Shown here: positions 8,864 through 16,498 of the stretch, one piece after another
Numbering within the stretch: position 1 is the stretch's first letter
How the letters are laid out: each line of letters opens with the position of its first letter
NCBI RefSeq assembly: GCF_902459685.1
Contig: NZ_CABPSF010000002.1
Span: 930,001 to 994,000 of the forward strand
From: Pandoraea iniqua
GTDB taxonomy: Bacteria > Pseudomonadota > Gammaproteobacteria > Burkholderiales > Burkholderiaceae
Direction of reading: 5' to 3'
DNA length: 64,000 bases
Made by a program: the position numbers and the translations under genes
The notes under the pieces: model-generated
The model's database searches: none
Told to the model about the DNA's origin: nothing
What the model saw: only the letters and a program-made list of their open reading frames with translations

Positions 8864-9562
8864 TTAGCTAGCGCGCACCAGTCCGTTGCCCTCCAGACGC
8901 ACGCGGTCACCCGGTTGTACGCCCGGCGCTTGCTGATACGTCCAGTAGCGGGTCTTGCCGGTGTCCATGCGCACGTAGACGCGATACACAGTGTCCGAGC
9001 GCACGTTCTTCTCGACCTCGTTGCCTGCCAGACCGCCACCAAGCGCGCCGACCACAGTCATCGCCGTGCGGCCGTTACCGGCGCCGAACTGGTTACCGAT
9101 CAGGCCACCGGCGACAGCGCCCCCGACGGCACCCAGACCCGTCGCATGGCCTTGCGTGCGGATCGGCTGCACCGACTGCACCGTGCCGCAGCTCGAGCAC
9201 GCCGCAGCCTGTTGCTGCGCCGGCGGGGCCGACTGTTGCGCGTACGACGGCTGCGGTGCCGGAGCACGCTGCGGGGCTTGCTGTTGGGCGTATTGGGCCT
9301 GTTGTGCCTGCTGTGCCGCCTGAGCCTGCTGCGCCTGTTGGGAAGCCGTGGCGGATTGGGCAGACGACTGCGGCGGCGTCAGCGCATATTGCGAGCTGGG
9401 CGAGTTGGAAGCGTCGCTCGTCGGCGCAGGGCCGTTGGTGCTCTTCGCCGAGGGCAGCACGCCCGTAATGGCGGCAACGCCGAGCAAGCTGACGACCACG
9501 ATGCTGCCGGCGGCAGCAGCGATCAGCGGATGCATGCGACGCGGTTGCAGATCGTTATCCAT
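8864..9562 (-). CDS. Glycine-zipper 2TM-domain membrane protein
   Basis: The 232-residue protein has one N-terminal membrane segment (about 12-34). A low-complexity Gln/Ala/Pro stretch (about 70-120) follows, then C122 and C125. The glycine-zipper region lies at about 141-182 (GAVGGAVAGGLIGNQFG, then GALGGGLAGNEVE), and a conserved C-terminal beta region (YRVYVRMDTGKTRYW) ends it. This resembles the 17-kDa surface antigen/SlyB group of envelope proteins, but it has an uncleaved anchor instead of a lipobox. The start at 9562 was chosen because GGAGAAAACAAC precedes that ATG; a longer in-frame reading to 9721 lacks such a site. Function in the envelope is inferred. Confidence 0.8.
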   Translation of the reverse strand: MDNDLQPRRMHPLIAAAAGSIVVVSLLGVAAITGVLPSAKSTNGPAPTSDASNSPSSQYALTPPQSSAQSATASQQAQQAQAAQQAQQAQYAQQQAPQRAPAPQPSYAQQSAPPAQQQAAACSSCGTVQSVQPIRTQGHATGLGAVGGAVAGGLIGNQFGAGNGRTAMTVVGALGGGLAGNEVEKNVRSDTVYRVYVRMDTGKTRYWTYQQAPGVQPGDRVRLEGNGLVRAS

Positions 9563-9884
9563 GTTGTTTTCTCCATCGTGTGGTTGGCGAGCCGCCTTGC
9601 TGTCCGGCCTTTTGTCTTTTTCCGGCCGGTAGATGCCTCGGAATCCGTGGCATCCGGATGACACCGTGTTAGCGTTCACGGTGCGCATCAAGTGATCTCG
9701 CATGTCGGAAGTGTCCGTCACGGCAAGCGCGGCAACCGTTTCATTTTGTAACGCGATGTAAGATGTTTCGCGTGCCGGACCACCCGCACGGTACGTATAG
9801 GATCGTGTAAGTCAATGAAATACAGGGGATTTTTCGGATGTGTCCTATTCCGGGCACTTGTCGTGCACCGGAACGTCCTAACAA
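9563..9884. other. 322-bp divergent intergenic region
   Basis: No gene was found here. It must hold the promoters of the glycine-zipper gene (leftward) and the unknown gene at 9885 (rightward). GTAAC-GCGAT-GTAAG at 9748-9762 is a direct repeat in the form of a CpxR box (GTAAA-N5-GTAAA), pointing rightward. That match is weak evidence by itself. Confidence 0.4.
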
Positions 9885-10511
9885 ATGAAACAGATCTCGA
9901 CGCGACTCATGACCGATACCTTGCCACTGCTGGACGCGCCGCTGGACAGCGCGAATCAACTTCATCTCTATCCGTACGTCGTACCCGGTGACTGGGTGGA
10001 TGCGTGCGATCCGAACGGTGACGTCAGCGAACCGTTTTCCGACGACGTCTTCCTCACGCTGGTGTTGGACGGCCCTCAGGGCCTGCGCCGTTTGCAGGGC
10101 AGCGATCTGGCCGCCGCCGGTATGACGTTCGAAGATGCGTTCGCTCATGCGGCGTCCAATCTGTCGCGCGCGTGGAATTCACGTCACTTCGAATTCGGCA
10201 TTGCATGCCTCGACGACGGTACGCATTTCGGCGGCTCGCGCGGTAACTGGATGGCCCCGGCGGGCGCCTTGGTACTCGGCAACTTGTATCAGTCGATGGT
10301 GGCGCACTTCGGTGTCCGCGAATTCGCTGCCGTGGCGGTGAACCGTACGTTCCTCGTGGCGTTTCCGACCGATGAGAAGACGCTGTCGTCACTCGCGTTG
10401 CGTCAGTTGGTCGAGGAATCGTCGAACGGCTCGATTCATCCGATCTCGCGCACGTGGCTGCGACTGGATGGCGGCTGGCCGTCCGCCTATCGCGGCGTGC
10501 CGGTTTTCTGA
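9885..10511 (+). CDS. Uncharacterised cytosolic protein, possibly DUF1444-like
   Basis: The 208-residue protein has no signal peptide or membrane segment. Notable stretches are LYPYVVPGDWVDACD, a helical AFAHAASNLSRAWNSR, and FAAVAVNRTFLVAFPTDEKT followed by SSNGSIHPISRTWLRL. The order 'named helix, NL, then VAVxNRTFLVAFP, then ISRTWLR' recalls DUF1444-type proteins, but I cannot confirm it. The ATG at 9885 is the longest start and lacks a good ribosome site; an internal ATG at 9909 (MTDTLPLL) is possible. The next gene on the same strand starts 128 bases on. Confidence 0.6.
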   Translation: MKQISTRLMTDTLPLLDAPLDSANQLHLYPYVVPGDWVDACDPNGDVSEPFSDDVFLTLVLDGPQGLRRLQGSDLAAAGMTFEDAFAHAASNLSRAWNSRHFEFGIACLDDGTHFGGSRGNWMAPAGALVLGNLYQSMVAHFGVREFAAVAVNRTFLVAFPTDEKTLSSLALRQLVEESSNGSIHPISRTWLRLDGGWPSAYRGVPVF

Positions 10512-10639
10512 CGCGCACATTGGCGTGCCGGGCGCGTGTTCACGTTTCGCGTAACACCGCTCAGATACGCGATAACGCGGAGTGTGCAGAATCCTAGACT
10601 CCTTGGCGGCACAATTCGATGCCGCTACAGGAGAAACAC

Positions 10640-11647
10640 ATGCCTGCTCTGAGCACTTCAGGAATGTCGGCGTCGGCGCTGTCCGCGCCGTCGCTGACGA
10701 CGGTGATCGCCGGTGCGTGGGTTGCGATGTCCGATACCCCGCGCGTTGTCTTTGCCGACGATCTCAGCGACGTTCGTGTGGCCCCCGATGCGGGCGGTGA
10801 GCGCGTACTGCGCCGGGAAGACTGCGCGACGTGGCTGCCTATGCGGGCCCCCGCGGACGTTCAGTCGGACGGGCGCACGATCATGCACCTGCATTCCGAG
10901 CCGGATCGCATCGGCTTTCTGTCCGAAAACAGGGTCGGCGCGTTTTGGGTCGAGTTACTCGATGTGGTCGCCTCGATGGACGGGTGTCCTAACGGTCTCG
11001 ACGGTAAACAGCTCGTTGATGCACTGGAGGAACGCATGGCGTGTCTCGGCATCGCGGCGACCGAGGCCACGCAGACATCGAGCGGTCACGACGAAGGCAG
11101 CGAAGGCGGCGAGCCGGGCACGAACCGTACGCGGGCCAGCGAATTCCCCGTCGCCGAGTCGATGTCGATGCCCTCGATCTACATGCGCCACGACGGTTAC
11201 CAGCCGGGCACCATGGCGGCGCTGGAATATGACTTGGGCTGGTGGGCGCTCATGCCCACGTGGAGCCGGGTGACGAAGGTCGACGAAAGAACGTGGCACG
11301 ACAACCCCAATCCGGCGCTGTTTCGCGCGACCGGACGCGACATCCTCCATCGCTTGCCCGTCGACCCGTCACGGCTCAATCCGGCGAGCGGTGTGGCCCG
11401 GATATTGTCGTTGCACAGTCACGCGGCGGGATTTTCCAACTGCCTCACGAATGTGACGCGTGTGGCCTCGCGAACGGGGGAGGGCGGGGCGCCGGTGCCC
11501 GCCATCGAGACCTCGCTGTTCGAGCGCCGCTGCCCGGGGGACTGGTGGCGCGCTGCGGATGCCCGGCGTCCCGGCCGTGATGCGCTGACGTTGCACGCCA
11601 ACGCGTGCCGCGAGCGAACGACGACGGATGCACCGCCTTCGTCTTGA
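10640..11647 (+). CDS. Uncharacterised protein, 335 residues
   Basis: I do not recognise this protein. The start was set at ATG 10640 because AGGAGAAACAC precedes it; an in-frame ATG at 10619 has none. The N-terminus (MPALSTSGMSASALSAPSL) is low complexity, then ITAGAWVAM-like beta segments and a Ser/Gly/Glu-rich linker (about 140-170) separate two folded parts. The C-terminal part contains MYMRH-type text (SIYMRHDGYQPGTM) and LGWWALMPTWSRVTK. No membrane segment or catalytic motif stands out. It ends just before a perfect terminator hairpin and may be co-transcribed with the gene at 9885. Confidence 0.6.
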   Translation: MPALSTSGMSASALSAPSLTTVIAGAWVAMSDTPRVVFADDLSDVRVAPDAGGERVLRREDCATWLPMRAPADVQSDGRTIMHLHSEPDRIGFLSENRVGAFWVELLDVVASMDGCPNGLDGKQLVDALEERMACLGIAATEATQTSSGHDEGSEGGEPGTNRTRASEFPVAESMSMPSIYMRHDGYQPGTMAALEYDLGWWALMPTWSRVTKVDERTWHDNPNPALFRATGRDILHRLPVDPSRLNPASGVARILSLHSHAAGFSNCLTNVTRVASRTGEGGAPVPAIETSLFERRCPGDWWRAADARRPGRDALTLHANACRERTTTDAPPSS

Positions 11648-11673
11648 TCCATTTCACCGAACAACCGCATAAA

Positions 11674-11706
11674 AAAATGCCGCAGCGAATATCGCTGCGG
11701 CATTTT
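11674..11706. terminator. Bidirectional terminator between the unknown gene and lysS
   Basis: A 15-bp perfect stem (11674-11688 with 11692-11706; core ATGCCGCAGCGA) and a 3-base loop, flanked by A and T runs, separate convergent genes. Confidence 0.93.
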
Positions 11707-11749
11707 CACATTCAGCCATCCGGCCAAGCGGCCCGGACGTGGGCGACGC

Positions 11750-13288
11750 TCAGTCTTCGCGGCGCAGGTGCGGGAACAGCAGCACGTCGCGAATGTTCGG
11801 GCTATCGGTCAGCAGCATGATCAGGCGATCGATGCCGATACCGCAGCCGCCCGTCGGGGGCATGCCGTACTCGAGCGCGCGGATGTAATCGGCGTCGTAG
11901 TACATGGCTTCTTCGTCGCCGGCATCCTTCTGCTCGACCTGCGCACGGAAGCGTGCAGCCTGATCTTCCGGATCGTTCAGCTCCGAGAAGCCGTTGGCGA
12001 TTTCGCGGCCCGTCATGAACAGCTCGAAACGCTCGGTGATGCCCGGCACCGTATCCGATGCGCGTGCGAGCGGCGAGACTTCCACCGGGTAGTCGATGAT
12101 GAACGTCGGCTCCCAGAGCTGGCTCTCGGCAGTCTCTTCGAACAGCGCCAGTTGCAGCGCGCCCAGACCGGCGTGCTTGAACTGCGGTGCGTCGACCTTC
12201 ACGCCGTACTTGACCAGCGCACCACGCACGAACTCGATATCGGCCAGTTGCGCGTCGGTGTACTCCGGCGCGTACTTGCGAATCGCTTCGACGATCGTCA
12301 GGCGATGGAATGGCTTGGCCAGATCCAGCTCGCGGCCCTGATACTGGATGGTCGCGGTGCCGAGCGAATCGATGGCGGCGCGGCGGATCAGCGACTCGGT
12401 GAAGTCCATCAGCCAACGGTAATCCGTGTAGGCCGCGTAGAACTCCATCATCGTGAATTCCGGATTGTGGCGCGGCGACACGCCTTCATTGCGGAAGTTA
12501 CGGTTGATCTCGAACACGCGCTCGAAGCCGCCGACGATCAGGCGCTTCAAATACAGTTCCGGCGCGATACGCAGGTACATCTGCATGTCGAGCGCGTTGT
12601 GGTGCGTGATGAACGGCTTGGCGGCGGCGCCCCCCGGAATCGGGTGCAGCATCGGCGTTTCGACTTCCATGAACTCAGCATCGGTCATGTACTGGCGAAT
12701 CGACGCGATGGCCTTGGCGCGCGCGCGGAAGGTGTTGCGCGTTTCGGGCGAAGTGATCAGGTCGACGTAGCGCTGACGGTACTTAGTTTCCTGATCCGAC
12801 AGCCCGTGGAACTTGTCCGGCAGCGGGCGCAGCGCCTTGGCGAGCAGTCGCAATTCCGTGACCTTGACCGACAGTTCGCCGGTGCGGGTGCGGAACAGCG
12901 TGCCGCGTGCGGCGATGATGTCGCCGATGTCCCAGCCCTTGAAGGCGGTCATCGAATCGACGCCGACGTCGTCGCGGCTGATGAAGAACTGGATCTGGCC
13001 GCTGCTGTCCTGCACGGTCGCGAAGGCGGCCTTGCCCATCACGCGCTTGAGCATCATGCGCCCGGCCACCGACACGGCGACGGGTTCGGCTTCGAGAACG
13101 TCGTTCTGCACGTCCACGTAGCGCGCCTGCAAGTCGCCGGCGTGCTGCTCGGGGCGGAAGTCGTTCGGGAAGGCGACGCCCTCGGCACGCAGCGCCTGAA
13201 GTTTCTCGCGACGTTCCGCGATCAGCTTGTTGTCGTCTTGCGGGGCGTCGTTGGCCTGGTCTTGGGCCGGAGTGTTTTGATCGGTCAT
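11750..13288 (-). CDS. lysS: Lysyl-tRNA synthetase (class II)
   Basis: LysRS attaches lysine to tRNA-Lys. The 512-residue protein has an N-terminal OB-fold anticodon-binding domain (about 60-170) and the class II core. Motif 1 lies around [13 protein letters not shown], motif 2 is [14 protein letters not shown], and motif 3 is [16 protein letters not shown] near the C-terminus. It is the last gene of the leftward prfB-ivy-lysS unit, 16 bases after the lysozyme inhibitor gene, and is followed by a strong terminator. Confidence 0.97.
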   Translation of the reverse strand: MTDQNTPAQDQANDAPQDDNKLIAERREKLQALRAEGVAFPNDFRPEQHAGDLQARYVDVQNDVLEAEPVAVSVAGRMMLKRVMGKAAFATVQDSSGQIQFFISRDDVGVDSMTAFKGWDIGDIIAARGTLFRTRTGELSVKVTELRLLAKALRPLPDKFHGLSDQETKYRQRYVDLITSPETRNTFRARAKAIASIRQYMTDAEFMEVETPMLHPIPGGAAAKPFITHHNALDMQMYLRIAPELYLKRLIVGGFERVFEINRNFRNEGVSPRHNPEFTMMEFYAAYTDYRWLMDFTESLIRRAAIDSLGTATIQYQGRELDLAKPFHRLTIVEAIRKYAPEYTDAQLADIEFVRGALVKYGVKVDAPQFKHAGLGALQLALFEETAESQLWEPTFIIDYPVEVSPLARASDTVPGITERFELFMTGREIANGFSELNDPEDQAARFRAQVEQKDAGDEEAMYYDADYIRALEYGMPPTGGCGIGIDRLIMLLTDSPNIRDVLLFPHLRRED

Positions 13289-13304
13289 GGTGCGAACGAT
13301 GAGG

Positions 13305-13784
13305 TTATTCGGTAAAGCGCAGCGTGTGGAGCAGGGCGTTTTTGAGCGAGCCGTCAGGTGAGCCCAGCCAGATCAGTTCGGTGCGATCCTGATGCATGCC
13401 GGCATTGGCGGCAGCACTCGGATCACGCACAAACAGCGCCGCGATCGACTGCGAGCGCGGTTCGTACAAAATATGGACATACTCGCTCGGGCAGTCGTGC
13501 GGCTTGCAACTCTGCACGAGCAGCCAGGGCTTGCCGGCGACCGTCACACGTTGCGACGGTGTCGACGTGCCACCCTGACGCACCCACGTTGGCAGGTTGC
13601 GCGGCGTCACGATGCGCGTATAAGCGCCCGAAAAATCCGGACGCTTGAGTAATTCGTGCAGATACGGCCCCGTGTCGGGGCTTGGACCCGGCGCGCCCGG
13701 TGTACTGGCCGGGCCCGCCATGGCGGCGCGTTGCAGACACAACGCACCGACCACCCACACGGCTAGCGTGCGGACAAACGCCAT
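13305..13784 (-). CDS. Ivy-family inhibitor of vertebrate (C-type) lysozyme, periplasmic
   Basis: Ivy proteins sit in the periplasm and plug the active site of C-type lysozymes. The 159-residue precursor has a signal peptide ending AMA (cleavage near residue 23). The Ivy signature loop CKPHDC lies at residues 93-98, whose histidine enters the lysozyme cleft and whose two cysteines form the loop disulfide. The rest ([35 protein letters not shown]) follows the family fold. It lies three bases after prfB and 16 before lysS, so it is likely co-expressed with translation genes rather than under an obvious stress promoter. Confidence 0.9.
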   Translation of the reverse strand: MAFVRTLAVWVVGALCLQRAAMAGPASTPGAPGPSPDTGPYLHELLKRPDFSGAYTRIVTPRNLPTWVRQGGTSTPSQRVTVAGKPWLLVQSCKPHDCPSEYVHILYEPRSQSIAALFVRDPSAAANAGMHQDRTELIWLGSPDGSLKNALLHTLRFTE

Positions 13785-13787
13785 TCC

Positions 13788-14892
13788 TTACACTCCCTGC
13801 TTGAGACTCGCGGAGATGAAGTCGTCCAGATCGCCGTCGAGCACCTTGCCGGTATTGCCGGTTTCCACGCTCGTGCGCAGGTCCTTGACGCGCGACTGAT
13901 CGAGCACGTACGAGCGAATCTGGTGACCCCAGCCCACATCGGTCTTGCTCGACTCCAGCTTGTCCTGCTCGGCGCGACGCTTGCGCATCTCGTGTTCGAA
14001 CAGGCGCGAGCGGAGCATGTCCCACGCTTCGGCGCGGTTGCGGTGCTGCGAACGATCGTTCTGGCAGGCCACGACGATGCCGGTCGGGATGTGCGTCAGA
14101 CGCACGGCGGAGTCGGTCTTGTTGATGTGCTGACCGCCCGCACCCGAGGCGCGGTACGTGTCGGTACGCACGTCGGCGGGGTTGATGTCGATCTCGATCG
14201 AGTCATCCACTTCCGGGTACACGAACAGGCTGGCGAACGACGTGTGACGGCCGCCCGACGAGTCGAACGGCGACTTACGCACCAGGCGGTGCACGCCGGT
14301 TTCCGTGCGCAGATAGCCATAAGCGTAATCGCCGGTGACCTTCAGCGAGGCGCTCTTGATGCCGGCGACGTCGCCGTCCGACACTTCGAGCACTTCGGCC
14401 TTGAAGCCCTTGCGTTCGCAATAGCGTAGGTACTGGCGCAGCAGCATGCCGGCCCAGTCGTTGGCTTCCGTGCCGCCGGCGCCGGCCTGAATGTCGATGA
14501 AGGCGTTGTTCGGGTCGGCCGGGTTGTTGAACATCCGGCGGAACTCCATGTCGCCCACGCGCGCGGCGAGCACCTGCGTGTCGCTTTCCAGCGCCACCAG
14601 CGAGTCTTCGTCGCCTTCTTCGCGGGCCATGTCGAACAATTCCTGCGTATCGGAAAGGCCGGCGTCGAGCTCAGTCAGGTTGGTGACGATGCTGTCGAGC
14701 GCCTTCTTTTCCTTGCCGAGCGCTTGCGCACGCTTGGAATCGTTCCAGATGTTCGGGTCTTCGAGTTCTTTATTGACTTCAATCAGGCGGGCTTGTTTGA
14801 CATCGAAGTCAAAGATACCCCCTGAGCTCGCCGACGCGGGTGCGCAGGTCGGCGAGGAGGGATTCAAGTGCGTTTAGGCGTTCGGCTTCCAT
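13788..14892 (-). CDS. prfB: Peptide chain release factor 2, with programmed +1 frameshift
   Basis: RF2 reads UAA and UGA stop codons. Translation starts at the ATG at 14892 ([20 protein letters not shown]) and reads 27 codons to an in-frame UGA at 14811-14809. It must then shift +1 to continue in the frame that ends at 13788, giving 367 residues, close to E. coli's 365. The shift site is preserved exactly. The body carries the stop-codon recognition tripeptide SPF ([17 protein letters not shown]) and the GGQ loop ([18 protein letters not shown]). A gene call that begins at 14867 in the downstream frame is an artefact. It heads the prfB-ivy-lysS unit. Confidence 0.96.
14808..14823 (-). other. 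prfB: prfB programmed frameshift site
   Basis: Read on the minus strand, the site is AGGGGGTATCTTTGAC. It has an internal Shine-Dalgarno (AGGGGG), a three-base spacer, the slippery CUU codon, then UGA with a C after it. This is the classical autoregulatory signal: scarce RF2 slows termination at UGA and favours the +1 shift that makes more RF2. Confidence 0.95.
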
Positions 14893-14941
14893 GTGTGATG
14901 ACAGGTGCGAATTCGGTGAAAACCGCGATTATAACGCAGCG

Positions 14942-14964
14942 AAGGCCCCAATCCGGGGCCTTTT
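14942..14964. terminator. Terminator-like hairpin between the DUF1127 gene and prfB
   Basis: AAGGCCCC (14942-14949), a 5-base loop and GGGGCCTT (14955-14962) followed by TT. It could end leftward transcripts from the DUF1127 gene before the prfB promoter, although the T-run is better on the plus strand. Confidence 0.5.
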
Positions 14965-15032
14965 GGCGACTTTCGACGCATTGCACCTGCCTGATCGATG
15001 GGGCCCGATGGGGCCCGGCGCTCGATCTCGAC

Positions 15033-15275
15033 TCAGCGTGCCTGATGGCGCAGGCCGAAGGCGTCGCGCGCGTAACCGATGTCGGCGAGCGTGGCGTCGT
15101 CGAGTGCGGCGAGGGCTTCGGCTTGCAGCCCTTGTTCGTAACGCACGCGCCACTGGTCGACGGTACGGAAGAACAGACTGAGCGGCGTGGTCTGCGCGAG
15201 CACGGCAGACGGCACGTTGGCGTTGACGGCTTGGGTGGCATTCGCGGCATTAGCGGCAGACAGCGGGCGGAACAT
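15033..15275 (-). CDS. Small DUF1127 (YjiS-like) protein
   Basis: The 80-residue protein ends in the DUF1127 pattern: a helix (VDQWRVRYEQGLQAEALAAL), then DDATLADIGYARDAF. Proteins of this kind are small, basic or amphipathic, and some bind RNA. The start at ATG 15275 is supported by AAAAGGAAGTCACATC upstream; longer readings to 15440 are not. It is transcribed away from the LysR gene with a 195-bp shared intergenic region, so the regulator probably controls it. Confidence 0.8.
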   Translation of the reverse strand: MFRPLSAANAANATQAVNANVPSAVLAQTTPLSLFFRTVDQWRVRYEQGLQAEALAALDDATLADIGYARDAFGLRHQAR

Positions 15276-15384
15276 GATGTGACTTCCTTTTCGGGTGCGT
15301 TGCGCAGTGCCAGTGGCGGGATGCTGTGGCGGCAACGAACTAGGGATAACCCGAAGCTTATGCCTTCTGCGGGTACTAAAAAAG

Positions 15385-15420
15385 TGAAATGTTGAGTATG
15401 ATTTATTCACTAGTATTGAA
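15385..15420. promoter_or_regulatory. Candidate LysR-type operator between divergent genes
   Basis: TTCA (15406-15409) and TGAA (15417-15420) form an inverted repeat around seven bases and contain a T-N11-A core, the LysR motif. A further TGAA at 15385-15388 makes a second inverted pair with the same TTCA. The cluster lies 50-85 bases before the LysR gene. Confidence 0.5.
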
Positions 15421-15470
15421 GTGTCGACGCACGACGACACACCCCGAGATCATTCAGCGAGCCCGGCACC

Positions 15471-16376
15471 ATGGATTTTCTGCAACTTCAAACCTTCAAG
15501 GCCATCGTCGACGAGGGCAGTGTGCTGGGCGCCGCCGAAGCGTTGCACTGTGTGCAGTCGAACGTGACGGCCCGTATTCGTTCGCTGGAACACACGGTGG
15601 GCGTGAAGCTGTTCCACCGGCAGGGACGGCGTCTGCAACTGACGCCGAGCGGACGCACCTTGCTGGGCTATGCCGACCGGATTCTCGCGCTGTCGCGCGA
15701 GGCGAGCGCAGCGTTGAATCCATCGAGCGAACCGTCGGGCGACTTCTCGCTCGGGGCGATCGAATCGTCGGCAACGTCGCGCCTGCCGGCGGTGCTCGCG
15801 CGCTTTCACGCGGCGTATCCGAAGGTGCGGTTGAATCTGGTGACCGACACCTCGCTCAATCTGCTCGACGAGATTCAGCACGGCCGCGTGGATGCGGCGC
15901 TCATCGCAGGCACGGCGTGTCTGGAGGCACAGGCGCAGGCGTTTGTGGTGGCCGATGAAATCTATCGCGAGCCCATCGTGCTGGTCGCGCCGGCGCGTGC
16001 CGATACGGTGCACGAAGCGGCAGATCTGGCCGGCGCCACGCTGCTGATGTGGCCGCCGGGGTGTCCGTATCGCGCCACGATGGAGCAATGGCTGGCGGCG
16101 AACACCGTCACGCCGGGGCGCATTCTGAGCTACGGCAGCTACGCGACGATCGTGGCGTGCGTGGGCGCGGGCGTCGGTTACTCGCTGGTGCCGCGCGGCG
16201 TGTATCTACGCTACCGGCAAGAGGCGGCCATCGTCGGGCACGCGCTGGACGATCTGGCCGCCGTGCCGAACTTCTTCGTCCGGCATCGTGGCGTGGATGT
16301 GCATCCGGCGCGCGAGGCGTTCCTGAAGGTCATGCGGGACTATGTGTCGGAAGCGCAGGAAGCGCCCGTGGTCTGA
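15471..16376 (+). CDS. LysR-family transcriptional regulator
   Basis: The 301-residue protein has the LysR winged helix at residues 1-60 (MDFLQLQTFKAIVDEGSVLGAAEAL, split helix, then QSNVTARIRSLEHTVGVKLF). The periplasmic-binding-like effector domain covers about 90-295. The helix text SNVTARIRSLE with HRQGR is typical of the group that includes PtrR-like regulators. The effector is unknown. It is divergent from the small DUF1127 gene, which is its most likely target. Confidence 0.92.
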   Translation: MDFLQLQTFKAIVDEGSVLGAAEALHCVQSNVTARIRSLEHTVGVKLFHRQGRRLQLTPSGRTLLGYADRILALSREASAALNPSSEPSGDFSLGAIESSATSRLPAVLARFHAAYPKVRLNLVTDTSLNLLDEIQHGRVDAALIAGTACLEAQAQAFVVADEIYREPIVLVAPARADTVHEAADLAGATLLMWPPGCPYRATMEQWLAANTVTPGRILSYGSYATIVACVGAGVGYSLVPRGVYLRYRQEAAIVGHALDDLAAVPNFFVRHRGVDVHPAREAFLKVMRDYVSEAQEAPVV

Positions 16377-16406
16377 CGTTCCCGCGCCATGCGAAAGATC
16401 GATGAC

Positions 16407-16445
16407 TGGATTGCATGGTTGGATTGCCTAACTGGATTGCATTAG
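16407..16445 (+). repeat. Three 13-bp direct repeats upstream of the AraC-type gene
   Basis: Three units begin with TGGATTGC at 16407, 16420 and 16433, exactly 13 bp apart; the full units are TGGATTGCATGGT, TGGATTGCCTAAC and TGGATTGCATTAG. They end five bases before the large palindrome at 16450. They could be a multimeric regulator site, or slippage products. Confidence 0.7.
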
Positions 16446-16449
16446 CGAC

Positions 16450-16488
16450 GTCATCAAATGATAATGGGTCTCATTAACATTTGATGAC
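16450..16488. promoter_or_regulatory. 39-bp palindrome containing a Fur-like box
   Basis: Two 17-bp arms (16450-16466 and 16472-16488) are complementary with one mismatch around the centre GGTCT. The outer 11 bp (GTCATCAAATG with CATTTGATGAC) are perfect. Within it, 16460-16478 matches the 19-bp Fur consensus at 14 positions (GATAATG on the left, TCATTA on the right). It overlaps the first possible ATG of the AraC-type gene. Confidence 0.7.
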
Positions 16489-16498
16489 GGAAACGACG

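Noticed and set aside
11768-13315. Long plus-strand frame opposite lysS
   Set aside because: Antisense shadow; the lysS motifs settle the coding strand.
14997-15016. Direct repeat GATGGGGCCC twice in the prfB upstream region
   Set aside because: Too short and GC-simple to support a function; no link to a promoter was seen.
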